From the NCBI GenBank assembly GCA_965243615.1, contig CBDEVO010000003.1, forward strand, positions 6,262,001 through 6,326,000: a stretch of 64,000 bases of DNA. The letters are read 5' to 3'. Each line of letters starts with the position of its first letter. The first letter of the stretch is position 1. This stretch comes from JAJEEA01 sp965243615. Lineage in GTDB: Bacteria > Acidobacteriota > Vicinamibacteria > Vicinamibacterales > UBA8438. The notes beneath the pieces are model-generated. The model was not told the origin of the DNA and made no database searches. It was given only the letters and a program-made list of their open reading frames with translations. Positions 47,741-56,609 of this stretch are shown here, piece after piece. A program made the position numbers and the translations under genes.

Positions 47741-50212
47741 ATGGACATGCGGCCGTACGCCCGACCGTCGCGGGACGCCGCCCTGGCCCTGGTGCGCGAG
47801 GCGGACCTGCCGGCGCTGATGGCGCGGGCCGCGGCGCTGCGCGACGCCGGCTTCGGGCGCGCCGTCAGCTACTCGCGGAAGGTGTTCATCCCCCTCACCA
47901 AGCTGTGCCGCGACGTCTGCCACTACTGCACGTTCGCCCGGCCCCCGCGGCCGGGCGAGCGGGCCTACATGACCCTCGACGAGGTCCTCGACGTAGCGCG
48001 GCAGGGTGCCCGCGCCGGCTGCCGCGAGGCGCTGTTCACGCTGGGCGACAAGCCCGAGTTGCGCTACCCGCAGGCCCGCGACGAGCTGGAGGCGCTGGGC
48101 CACCCCACCACCATCGCGTACCTGACCGCGGCGGCCCGTGCCGTCCTCGACGAGACCGGCCTGCTGCCGCACGCCAACCCCGGCGTCGTCACCCGCGACG
48201 AGCTGATCGCCCTCCGCGAGGTGTGCCCGTCGCAGGGCCTGATGCTGGAGAGCGCCTCCCGGCGCCTGCTGGAACGCGGCGAGGTCCACCATGGCTCGCC
48301 CGACAAGGACCCCGAGGCGCGCCTCGCGACGATGCGATCGGCCGGCGAGCTGGCCATCCCGTTCACGTCGGGCATCCTCATCGGCATCGGCGAGACGCGC
48401 GAGGAGCGCATCGAGTCGCTGCTCGCGCTGCGCGACCTCCACGACGAGCACGGGCACGTCCAGGAGATCATCGTCCAGAACTTCCGGGCCAAGCCGGACA
48501 CGCGCATGGCGCGGGCGCCCGAGCCCACGCTGGAAGACCTGCAGTGGACCATCGCCTGCGCGCGGCTGATCTTCGGCCCCGACATGGCCATCCAGGCGCC
48601 GCCCAACCTGACGCCGGGCAGCTTCGGCGCCCTCGTCCGGGCCGGCATCAACGACTGGGGCGGGGTGTCGCCGGTAACGCCCGACCACGTCAACCCCGAG
48701 GCGCCGTGGCCGCACCTCGAGCATCTCGAGCGCGAGACGGCGCGCGCGGGCAAGGCGCTGACCGAGCGGCTCACCGTCTACCCCGCCTACGTGAGGCGCC
48801 TCGACGCGTGGGTGGCGGAGCCGCTGCGGCCGGCCGTCGTGCAGGCATCCGACGCGGAGGGCTTCGCGCGCGAGGGCGCCTGGTCGCCCGGCGACCCGGA
48901 CGCGGTGCTGCCCGCCGCGCTGCTCGATCGCCTCGCACGCCCGGACGCGCCGGCCCCCGTTCCGACGGTGCGCGCCTTGTGCGAGAAGGCGTCGCGCGGC
49001 GACGAACTGAACGAAGCCGAGATCGCGGCGCTCTTCTCGGCGCGGGGCGACGACCTCGTGGCGGTCGTGCGCGCGGCCGACGCGCTGCGCCGCGAGGTCA
49101 ACGGCGACGACGTCACCTACGTCGTCAACCGCAACATCAACTACACGAACGTCTGCTACTTCAAGTGCCAGTTCTGCGCGTTCTCGAAGGGCAAGCTCAG
49201 CGAGAACCTGCGGGGGGCACCCTACGACCTCGACCTCGACGAGATCGCCCGCCGCAGCGCCGAGGCGTGGGCGCGCGGCGCCACCGAGGTGTGCATGCAG
49301 GGGGGCATCCATCCCGAGTACACCGGCGCCACCTATCTGGACATCTGCCGCACCGTCAAGGCGGCGGTCCCCGAGATGCACGTGCACGCGTTCTCGCCGC
49401 TCGAGGTGTGGCAGGGCGCGGCGACCCTCGGCGTGCCACTCGAGGTGTTCCTCGGACGGCTGCGGGCGGCGGGGCTCGGCACCCTGCCGGGGACCGCGGC
49501 CGAGGTGCTCGACGACGAGGTGCGCCGCGACCTGTGCCCCGACAAGCTCACGGCCGGTCAGTGGCTCGAGGTGATGGAGACCGCGCACCGGGTCGGGTTC
49601 AGGACCACCGCGACCATCATGTACGGCCACATCGACCGCCCCCGGCACTGGGCGCGGCACCTCGCGCGCATCCGCGCGCTGCAGGCGCGCACCGGCGGGT
49701 TCACCGAGTTCGTGCCCCTGCCCTTCGTCCACATGGAGGCGCCGATCTACCTGAAGGGGCGCGCCCGGCGCGGCCCGACGTTCCGCGAGTCGCTGCTCAT
49801 GCACGCGGTCGCCCGCCTCGCGCTGCACCCGCTGGTGACCAACATCCAGGCCTCGTGGGTGAAGCTCGGGCCGCGCGGGGTGCGCGCCTGCCTCGAGGCG
49901 GGGGTGAACGACCTGGGCGGCACCCTGATGAACGAGAGCATCACCCGGGCGGCCGGCGCAGGCTTCGGCCAGGAGCTGACGCCGGAGGAAATGGAGGCGG
50001 TTATCGCAGGGTCCGGCCGCACCCCGAGGCAGCGGTCCACGACCTACGGCGAGCCGCCGTCCGGGCAGGTGGCCCGGTCGTTCCGCGCCGCCGACCTGCG
50101 GCCCGTCGTGCAGACGCCGAGCCCGGCGTGGGCGCGCTCCGGCGCGCGCGAAGCGCTGGTCAGGCCCGGGCTCGAGGCTGGGGGCGGCGAAACCGCGCGC
50201 CGCGAGGGATGA
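47741..50212 (+). CDS. fbiC: bifunctional CofG/CofH 7,8-didemethyl-8-hydroxy-5-deazariboflavin synthase
   Basis: This radical-SAM enzyme makes Fo, the deazaflavin chromophore of coenzyme F420. It has 823 residues, with two SAM domains in one chain as in actinobacterial FbiC. The N-terminal CofG half has C56-x3-C60-x2-C63 (CRDVCHYC) and the C-terminal CofH half has C472, C476, C479 (CYFKCQFC). The CofH MQGGIHP and LPGTAAEVL motifs are present. The ATG at 47741 is used; a GTG one codon earlier is also possible. No other F420 genes (fbiA, fbiB, fbiD) are in the window. Confidence 0.95.
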   Translation: MDMRPYARPSRDAALALVREADLPALMARAAALRDAGFGRAVSYSRKVFIPLTKLCRDVCHYCTFARPPRPGERAYMTLDEVLDVARQGARAGCREALFTLGDKPELRYPQARDELEALGHPTTIAYLTAAARAVLDETGLLPHANPGVVTRDELIALREVCPSQGLMLESASRRLLERGEVHHGSPDKDPEARLATMRSAGELAIPFTSGILIGIGETREERIESLLALRDLHDEHGHVQEIIVQNFRAKPDTRMARAPEPTLEDLQWTIACARLIFGPDMAIQAPPNLTPGSFGALVRAGINDWGGVSPVTPDHVNPEAPWPHLEHLERETARAGKALTERLTVYPAYVRRLDAWVAEPLRPAVVQASDAEGFAREGAWSPGDPDAVLPAALLDRLARPDAPAPVPTVRALCEKASRGDELNEAEIAALFSARGDDLVAVVRAADALRREVNGDDVTYVVNRNINYTNVCYFKCQFCAFSKGKLSENLRGAPYDLDLDEIARRSAEAWARGATEVCMQGGIHPEYTGATYLDICRTVKAAVPEMHVHAFSPLEVWQGAATLGVPLEVFLGRLRAAGLGTLPGTAAEVLDDEVRRDLCPDKLTAGQWLEVMETAHRVGFRTTATIMYGHIDRPRHWARHLARIRALQARTGGFTEFVPLPFVHMEAPIYLKGRARRGPTFRESLLMHAVARLALHPLVTNIQASWVKLGPRGVRACLEAGVNDLGGTLMNESITRAAGAGFGQELTPEEMEAVIAGSGRTPRQRSTTYGEPPSGQVARSFRAADLRPVVQTPSPAWARSGAREALVRPGLEAGGGETARREG

Positions 50213-50376
50213 CAACACGTCGGCGACGAACCGAGGCCGAATTCAGAGTCGAGGCCGGGCCCCGGTTCACGCCACATCGTTGGACGCGAGAGGCGACACG
50301 AACCCGCAACGAACCGAACCCGATCCCCGGTCCACGGCCCGCGTGACGAGTCGGACCGGGCAAGGAGAAGGAACCG

Positions 50377-50925
50377 ATGACTGACGACCGCTCAATCGGC
50401 GAACGGCTCTTGAACGCGTTGAAGCGACCCGCGATCGGGGGGCCGGCGGCCCTCCTGGTGCTGCTGGTGATTGCGTTCTACGGGTGGTCGTTCACCTGTC
50501 CCTGCGAACGCACGCCGGGCGCCATCCTCTTCGGCTACGAGCAGCAGTTTCCCGTCAACGACTGGACCCTCGCCAACGACGTGACGTTGTGCCAGATCCA
50601 GATCAACGCCGGCTTCCGGCCGCACGCCATCAACCTCAACTGCTTCGCCAACGAAGAGGGCAACCTCTACCTGAGCTGCTCGAGCTGCGACGGCAAGCTC
50701 TGGTCCGGCTTCGCGATCCGCGACCCCCGGGCGTGGCTGCGCCTCGACCGCAACGTCTACCCGGTCCACCTCACCCGGATCGTCGACCCCGCCGAGCTCG
50801 ACATGGCGTGGGTCGCGAGGCTCGACAAGCTGCACTCCCTGGAGGAGCCGGCCAACCCGCCGGTGCCGCTGGGCTCACCGCGGCCCGAGGGCTGGTGGAC
50901 GTTCCGCGTCCGGTGGCGCGGCTAG
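50377..50925 (+). CDS. membrane-anchored Cys-containing protein, unknown
   Basis: It has 182 residues, not recognised. AAGGAGAAGG lies just before the ATG. One transmembrane helix (about 20-40, IGGPAALLVLLVIAFYGWSF) is followed by a soluble part with paired cysteines (TCPCERTP, LCQI, LNCF, LSCSSCDG), suggesting a disulfide-bonded or metal-binding periplasmic domain. The C-terminal WWTFRVRWRG is basic and aromatic. It follows fbiC by 164 bases on the same strand, but a functional link is only a guess. Confidence 0.65.
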   Translation: MTDDRSIGERLLNALKRPAIGGPAALLVLLVIAFYGWSFTCPCERTPGAILFGYEQQFPVNDWTLANDVTLCQIQINAGFRPHAINLNCFANEEGNLYLSCSSCDGKLWSGFAIRDPRAWLRLDRNVYPVHLTRIVDPAELDMAWVARLDKLHSLEEPANPPVPLGSPRPEGWWTFRVRWRG

Positions 50926-51081
50926 GAGTCTGCGCCGCAGAACGGCGCGAAGCCCGGCACGACTCATGCTTCTATCCCCACGGACGCCCCGATATGGAGC
51001 GGAGTCCGCGGCGTGTGGTAGCTTGGACAGGCGGGCGTTGCCGCGTCACGCACACGGCGCTCACCGGTCAGAGGTCCCGTT

Positions 51082-51810
51082 ATGATCCGCCCCGCACCCG
51101 CCGCCGTCCCGCTCCACTATCCGAGCTCGGACGGCCGGCCGATGGCGGAGAACGATGCCCAGCGCAACGCGATCATGTACGGGATTGGTGCATTGGCCCG
51201 CCACTTCAAGGACCGGCGGGACGTGTACGTTTCGGGCGACCTGCTGATCTACTACGAGGAAGGGAACCCGCGGTTGTCCATCGCCCCGGACGTCTTCGTC
51301 GTGTTCGGTGTCGACAAGCGCGAGCGGTCCAACTACAAGCTGTGGGAGGAGGGACGCGCGCCGGCCTTCGTGCTGGAGGTGGCCTCGCCGAGCACCTGGC
51401 GCGACGACCTCGGGTGGAAGCGGTCGGTGTATGCGGACCTCGGCGTGCGCGAGTACTGGCAGTACGACCCGGCGGGCGGGCACCTGCCGGCGCGTCTGCA
51501 AGGGGAGCGGCTGACGCCCTCGGGCTATGCGCGGCAACCGGCGGCGACGGACCTGGACGGCACGTTGACGCTACGCAGCGAGACGCTGGGTCTCGAGCTG
51601 CGGGCGAGACCGGGGCGGGAGATGCGTTTCCGCGACCCGGCGACCGGCGCCGACCTGCGCAGCCACGACGAGGAAGCGGAGGGCCGCCGGGCCGAAGCCG
51701 CCGCCCGCCGGGCCGAAGCCGCCGCCCGCCGGGCCGCCGAGGCACGGGTGGCCGAGCTGGAAGCGCGGCTTCGCGAGCATCCGGGCCGACAGCCTGAGCG
51801 CCTGCCCTGA
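51082..51810 (+). CDS. Uma2-family (DUF820) endonuclease-like protein
   Basis: It has 242 residues. The PD-(D/E)xK restriction-like fold is suggested by SIAPDVFVVFG (near 72), APAFVLEVASPST (near 92) and DLGWKRSVYADLGVREYWQYDP. The C-terminal 60 residues form a charged helix with the repeat RRAEAAA three times (coiled coil), encoded by near-identical DNA repeats around 51690-51735. The family is abundant in cyanobacteria and some acidobacteria with unknown biological role. A second family member follows 40 bases later. Confidence 0.85.
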   Translation: MIRPAPAAVPLHYPSSDGRPMAENDAQRNAIMYGIGALARHFKDRRDVYVSGDLLIYYEEGNPRLSIAPDVFVVFGVDKRERSNYKLWEEGRAPAFVLEVASPSTWRDDLGWKRSVYADLGVREYWQYDPAGGHLPARLQGERLTPSGYARQPAATDLDGTLTLRSETLGLELRARPGREMRFRDPATGADLRSHDEEAEGRRAEAAARRAEAAARRAAEARVAELEARLREHPGRQPERLP

Positions 51811-51849
51811 TCCTGAACGACCACGGCACCCGCGGGGCGGGGGGAAGAC

Positions 51850-52470
51850 ATGGAGACTGCGGTCCGTCCAGTGGACGCGCACGCGCCGGAGACGAACTCC
51901 GCCCTGATCGTCAGGTTCCCGCCGGCCCTGGGCCTCACCGACGACGGGTTCTACGAGCTCTGCCGGCTCAACCGCGATCTGCGCATCGAGCGGACCGCCG
52001 ATGGAGAGCTGTCGATCATGGTGCCCGCGGGCGGCAAATCCAGCAGCAGGAACGCGGAGATCACCTTTCAATTGCGCCGTTGGGCCAAGCTCGACGGAAC
52101 GGGCACGACGTTCGATTCCTCCGGCGGCTTCCGGCTCCCGAACGGCGCGGTCCGTGCCCCGGACGCCTCGTGGATCGCCAGCGCCCGCCTGGCGACCCTC
52201 ACCGACGAGCAGCGCGAGAGGTTCATCCCCCTCTGCCCGGACTTCGTCGTCGAGCTGCGCTCGCCGAGCGACGGCCTGACCGCGGTCCACGACAAGATGC
52301 GCGAGTACATGGAGAACGGCGCCAGGCTCGGCTGGCTCATCGACCCGCCGGGCCGGCAGGTCTTCGTGTACCGCCCCGACTCGCCGCCGGAACGCTTCGA
52401 AGCGCCAGCGAACGTATCGGCCGATCCCGTGCTGCCGGGATTCAGCCTGGAGACGGACGAGATCCTGTAG
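51850..52470 (+). CDS. Uma2-family (DUF820) endonuclease-like protein
   Basis: It has 206 residues. The fold features are ELSIMVPAGGKSSSRNAEITFQL (near 55), AVRAPDASWIA (near 100), CPDFVVELRSPSD (near 128) and the final MREYMENGARLGWLIDPPGRQVFVYRP. It shares little sequence with the gene before it, so the two are distant paralogues brought together rather than a recent duplication. GGGGGGAAG precedes the ATG. Confidence 0.88.
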   Translation: METAVRPVDAHAPETNSALIVRFPPALGLTDDGFYELCRLNRDLRIERTADGELSIMVPAGGKSSSRNAEITFQLRRWAKLDGTGTTFDSSGGFRLPNGAVRAPDASWIASARLATLTDEQRERFIPLCPDFVVELRSPSDGLTAVHDKMREYMENGARLGWLIDPPGRQVFVYRPDSPPERFEAPANVSADPVLPGFSLETDEIL

Positions 52471-52611
52471 CCGTCCGATCCGCGCTTCGGCTGCGCGAGA
52501 CGCCCTGGTTACGACAACCGGCTTGCGACATACCCCACGGCGTGGATTGTCGCCTCGAGACACACTATCGCCGCCAGGAGGGTTCCCCTCTCTTGTTCGA
52601 CGCGCCGTCAA

Positions 52612-54144
52612 CTACGGCGCGTGGTGCTCGCGGTAGTCCGCGCCCGTCAGGCTGGCCAGCGCCGCGTGCTGCCATTCGCGCAGCCGTCTCCCCAGGTCCG
52701 CGGTGACGGCGGGCTCGCTCTCGGCGAGGTTGCGGCTCTCCGCGCGGTCCTCGCGCAGATCGAACAGCTCGACGCCCGTCCCGCGCGCGCCGTCGACGAC
52801 GAGCTTGTAGCCGCCGTCCATGATCACGCGCGCGCCCGCGAAGTCGCGCTCGTCGACGGCCGGGTAGCGGATGTTCCGGAAGTTCCGGGTGGCAATGCCG
52901 TCCATCAGCTTGACGAGGGGCGTCGTCCCCGACTGCAGGGCGGGGTCGAGCCAGGGGTCGTGATCGCGCCCCGCGAGGCCGCCCACGTCGAAGCTCCAGA
53001 AGAAGACGGGCGCGGGCCGCGACATCATGCGGCCGTCGATGAGCGGCGCGAGGTCGATGCCGTCGAGGGGCCGGTCGGGGAGCGGCTGCCCCGCGAGGGC
53101 GGCCAGGGTGGGCAGGATGTCGCTGGTCACCGCGGCGACGTCGGTCGCTCGCGGCGCAGCGATGCGCGCCGGCCACTCGATGATGCCGGGGACGCGGATG
53201 CCGCCCTCGTACATCGTCCCCTTCAGCCCCCGCAGCGGCGTCTCCGCGAGGCCGCTGCGGGGCGTGCCGTTGTCCCCGTTGTACCAGAGCAGGGTGTTCT
53301 CGCGCAGCCCCGCCTCGTCCAGGTGGTCGCGCAACGTGCCGATGGCGCGGTCCATGGCGGTGATCTCGGCGTAGCGCTCGCGCAGGACGTCGCCGAGCGG
53401 GCGCTCGATCTGGAGACCCGTCTCGTTCGACGTCAGCGGGACCATCCGGTCCGGGTACGTCCCGGGCAGCTCGTTGTAGAGGGCGAGGTCCTCCACGAGC
53501 CCCTGGTAAGGCTCGTGGGGCGAGCCGAACCAGACGACGGCGAGGAACGGCCTGCCGTCGGCCGCGGCGCGGTCGATGAACCGGATGGCCTCGTCGACGA
53601 CGATGGCCGAGCTCTCGCCCTCGAACCGCTCCGGCGGCCCCCCGTTGCGCGACAGCGTCGGGTGCAGCTCGAAGAAGTTGTCGTGCGACAGCCACTCGTC
53701 GAAGCCCATCGCCCCCGGGTTGAGGGGCGACCCGGCCTTCACGGTCCCGACGTGCCACTTGCCGAAGTGGCCGGTCGCGTAGCCGGCCTCGCCGAGCACG
53801 TGGGCGATGGTGATCTCCTCGGGGCGCATCGACCAGTTCGGCGCGAACGTGCCGTAGCGCACCGGATGGCGGCCCGTCAGCACGCTCCCGCGCGTCGGCG
53901 AGCACGACGGGTGCCCCGCGTAGAACCGGTCCAGCCGCAGGCCCGAGGCGGCCATGGTGTCGAGGACCGGTGTCTGCAGGTAGGCGTGCCCGTTGTAGCC
54001 GGTCTCCTCCCAGCCGTGGTCGTCGCCCATCAGGAGAACGACGTTCGGCTGGTCGACGGCCCGGACCGTGGCCATCACTACCGCCAGCACGGCGAGGCAC
54101 GCGAGGACGAGTCCCGTTCCCGGCAGGAGTCGCTTTCCGTTCAT
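52612..54144 (-). CDS. secreted sulfatase (arylsulfatase family)
   Basis: It has 510 residues with an N-terminal signal/anchor (GLVLACLAVLAVVMATVRA). The sulfatase core has metal ligands D41-D42 in VVLLMGDDHG and the formylglycine site C81-S-P-T-R in HPSCSPTRGSVLTGRHP. It later has GKWHVG, the segment FGSPHEP and the late metal-binding LWYNGDNGT. Cys at the formylglycine position implies maturation by an FGE enzyme or anaerobic maturase, not seen in the window apart from the FGE-like domain in EgtB. It hydrolyses sulfate esters, possibly from algal or host polysaccharides. It is a single gene. Confidence 0.92.
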   Translation of the reverse strand: MNGKRLLPGTGLVLACLAVLAVVMATVRAVDQPNVVLLMGDDHGWEETGYNGHAYLQTPVLDTMAASGLRLDRFYAGHPSCSPTRGSVLTGRHPVRYGTFAPNWSMRPEEITIAHVLGEAGYATGHFGKWHVGTVKAGSPLNPGAMGFDEWLSHDNFFELHPTLSRNGGPPERFEGESSAIVVDEAIRFIDRAAADGRPFLAVVWFGSPHEPYQGLVEDLALYNELPGTYPDRMVPLTSNETGLQIERPLGDVLRERYAEITAMDRAIGTLRDHLDEAGLRENTLLWYNGDNGTPRSGLAETPLRGLKGTMYEGGIRVPGIIEWPARIAAPRATDVAAVTSDILPTLAALAGQPLPDRPLDGIDLAPLIDGRMMSRPAPVFFWSFDVGGLAGRDHDPWLDPALQSGTTPLVKLMDGIATRNFRNIRYPAVDERDFAGARVIMDGGYKLVVDGARGTGVELFDLREDRAESRNLAESEPAVTADLGRRLREWQHAALASLTGADYREHHAP

Positions 54145-54867
54145 CGCATCGAATCCAATCGTCGGTTGCCACTCGCAACGGGGGCCGCCGTCCCGGGCCC
54201 AACTCTGGCTGAGACCGCACTCAACGAGCCATCATCCTGCCACCAATCGCACCCGGCGGCAACCGCCGCGCTCGACCCCGCGCGTGCCGCCCGTGCGGAG
54301 CCGTTTCCACGAGAACGCCGGCTCGCCGTCGAGGGGGCAGGCGGGCGAGCACGCCCGGAGTGGGCCGCGACGAGGTCGAGCGCATCCCCACTGGCGGCAG
54401 ACCCCGCTGGCCGCCCGTCCCCTGCCGGCGAGCACGCCGCGCTGCACCAGGACGACGGCTGTGTCATGATTGACGCACGCTACGGGGTCTGATCCGGATG
54501 GCCGCCAAGTTGCGGGCGCCGACGATCACCCTTGCGCGGCAGGCGTCCATGCCCGCGGCAATGGGCTCTTGCTGCCGTACCGGGCCGCCATGGGCCGGGG
54601 CGGCGTGAAGGCCCTTCGAGCGTGGCAAGACGACAGGCGGGCCGGAGACGGACCGCCAGGCCAAGGCGACGCGATCGCCCGCCGAGGGTGGCAAGACGAC
54701 GGGCGGCCGGAGACCGGCCGCCATGGCCCGGGCGCGCGCGGGGTGATCGCCGACCGAGCGAGGGTTGGCATGACGACGGGCACCGGCGGGCGGACATCGA
54801 CCACGCGAGCCCGATCAACGCTGACGGCGACTCCGAAGACGGCGCTCGGACGACGGAGGACCAACAG
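54145..54867. other. 723-base intergenic region with degenerate repeats
   Basis: No gene is recognised. The first half carries nothing clear; the second half contains three degenerate tandem units. Long frames here are artefacts of base composition. The last bases (CGGAGGACCAACAG) provide the ribosome binding site of the next gene. Confidence 0.5.
54617..54791. repeat. degenerate tandem repeat, about 66-72-bp units
   Basis: Units at 54617-54682, 54683-54754 and 54755-54791 share CGAGsGTGGCAAGACGACrGG, a Cys-less GC-rich middle and GATCGCCsrCC at the end (s, r denote varying bases). The third unit is partial and diverged. Confidence 0.65.
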
Positions 54868-56574
54868 ATGGCGAGGGAGACGACCGGCTCCGGGTATCCG
54901 TTCACCCGGACCAGGAGGGGCGGCTGGGCCCGGTTGGGGTTGATCATCGGGACGGCCTTGGCGAGCCATCTCATCGCACCGACCGGGCTCCTGTCGAACG
55001 AGACTCCCGCTGCCACGACGCTGGAGGCGACGAGTCTGCCGGAAGGCTCGACGGAGCACTCGGCGAACGTGTCCACCCAGCCGCGGCGAGATCCGGTGCC
55101 GGTGGTAGACCGCTTCGTGGAAACGACGAAGGGCGACCCGGACGGCGTCGTCGTCTCGGTGGTAGACGATTTCGGCCCCGGCACGCACGGGGAACGGATC
55201 ACCGAGACGTTTCTGGACCACACGCGCCACGCGGCGCTCGTGCAGATAGGAGGATGGGGCGAATACCGGTTGAATGGTCACTCGTTGGGCGGCACGAACA
55301 GTGCGGGCTACATCAGGCATGTGCTGACCCGTGGCGAAGGCATCTTCTGGACTGCAACGGATGACTCCCCGGCGTACTGGCCCGGTCGGCCGGGGTGGTT
55401 CGTGGAGAACGGTCGCCCGTTCCCTGAGAACGTGCGGGAGTTCGCCAACTGGATGCGGAACCAGAACGTGCTCTTCATCAGCAGCCTGGAGAACGCCACA
55501 AGCAAACTCACGCCGGAGGGGTACGTCCCCGACTATTGCGACGACTTCGAGCTGGACGAAGAGGACTGGTGGATTCCGTTGTGCGGCGTCGTCGACGACT
55601 ACGTCGCGCATTCCGGCGTCGGGCTCGACACCGTCCTCTTCGTGGGCGCCCTCGATGCCAACTATGACTACGCATCAGGGGCCATTCGCGCCGACGGCGT
55701 CTTCGCGCCGCACGCGATCTACGTCGAATCTCCCGACGGCAGTACCTCGCATGCCACGCCGGTGCTGGCCGCCTACGCCGCGAATCTGTCGTTCGCCAAT
55801 CCTTCCTGGGGCGCCGCGAGGCTGAGGCGCGAGCTCATGGCGCTGGCTCGCGAGGAGACCGTCGATTACTTTACCGGACGGGTAAACGAGTTCGGCACGA
55901 TGGTGACGGAGCCTCGAACCGTCAAGGTCATCCGCCCCCCCGGGCCCGCCGCCGATCCTCCGGTCGGCGGCGCCAACCGGCCGCCGTCGGCGATCGGCAC
56001 GCTGCCCCCTCGGAATCTGACGCCCCGTTCCACGCAGGTCGTGGACGTGTCGCAGGCGTTCGCCGACCCGGACGGGGACGCCCTGACATACGCCGCCTCG
56101 TCGTCGGCGCCGAGCGTGGTGACGGCGCGGACGGCGGGCGCACGAGTCACGTTGACCGCCGTCAGCGAGGGCAGCTCGACGATCGAGGTGACGGCGACCG
56201 ACCCCGGCGGTCTGAGCGCCGCGCACTCGCTGGCCGTGACGGTGTCGACGTCGTGGCCGTTCGCCGACGACCCGATCCGGCCCGGGGTCACCCCCGTCAG
56301 GGCCGTTCATTTTACGGAGTTGAGGTCGCGGATCGACAGCGCTCGGCAGGCAGCGAGTCTGCTACCGTACGGGTGGACCGATCCGGTGCTGGTCGCCGGC
56401 GTGACGCCCGTCAGGCTCGTGCATCTGCTGGAGTTGCGGACGGCGCTCGAGCGGGCGTACGCCGCGGCAGGTCGATCGGCGCCGCGCTGGAGTGATCCGA
56501 CGCCGGCGGCGGCAACCGTGATCAGGGCCGTGCACTTGACGGAGTTGCGCGCCGCCGTCGTCGCGCTCGAATAG
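54868..56574 (+). CDS. secreted subtilase-like (S8) protein with Ig-like domain and C-terminal HFTELR repeats
   Basis: It has 568 residues. A basic N-terminus and hydrophobic segment (LGLIIGTALASHLIAPTGLL) suggest export. A compact subtilisin-like core has Asp and His close together (VVSVVDDFGPGTHGERITE, D100/101, H107) and the nucleophile S294 in GSTSHATPVLAAYAA. A Pro-rich linker (about 350-370) and a bacterial Ig/cadherin-like domain (about 372-460, DVSQAFADPDGDALTYAAS) follow, then three degenerate repeats of about 35-40 residues: GVTPVRAVHFTELRSRI, GVTPVRLVHLLELRTAL and ATVIRAVHLTELRAAV. The repeats may form a surface-binding module. Subtilase assignment is moderately certain because the Asp-His spacing is atypically short. 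Confidence 0.7.
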   Translation: MARETTGSGYPFTRTRRGGWARLGLIIGTALASHLIAPTGLLSNETPAATTLEATSLPEGSTEHSANVSTQPRRDPVPVVDRFVETTKGDPDGVVVSVVDDFGPGTHGERITETFLDHTRHAALVQIGGWGEYRLNGHSLGGTNSAGYIRHVLTRGEGIFWTATDDSPAYWPGRPGWFVENGRPFPENVREFANWMRNQNVLFISSLENATSKLTPEGYVPDYCDDFELDEEDWWIPLCGVVDDYVAHSGVGLDTVLFVGALDANYDYASGAIRADGVFAPHAIYVESPDGSTSHATPVLAAYAANLSFANPSWGAARLRRELMALAREETVDYFTGRVNEFGTMVTEPRTVKVIRPPGPAADPPVGGANRPPSAIGTLPPRNLTPRSTQVVDVSQAFADPDGDALTYAASSSAPSVVTARTAGARVTLTAVSEGSSTIEVTATDPGGLSAAHSLAVTVSTSWPFADDPIRPGVTPVRAVHFTELRSRIDSARQAASLLPYGWTDPVLVAGVTPVRLVHLLELRTALERAYAAAGRSAPRWSDPTPAAATVIRAVHLTELRAAVVALE

Positions 56575-56609
56575 CAAGACGGGTCAGAATGGAGGCACGG
56601 AGGACACCC

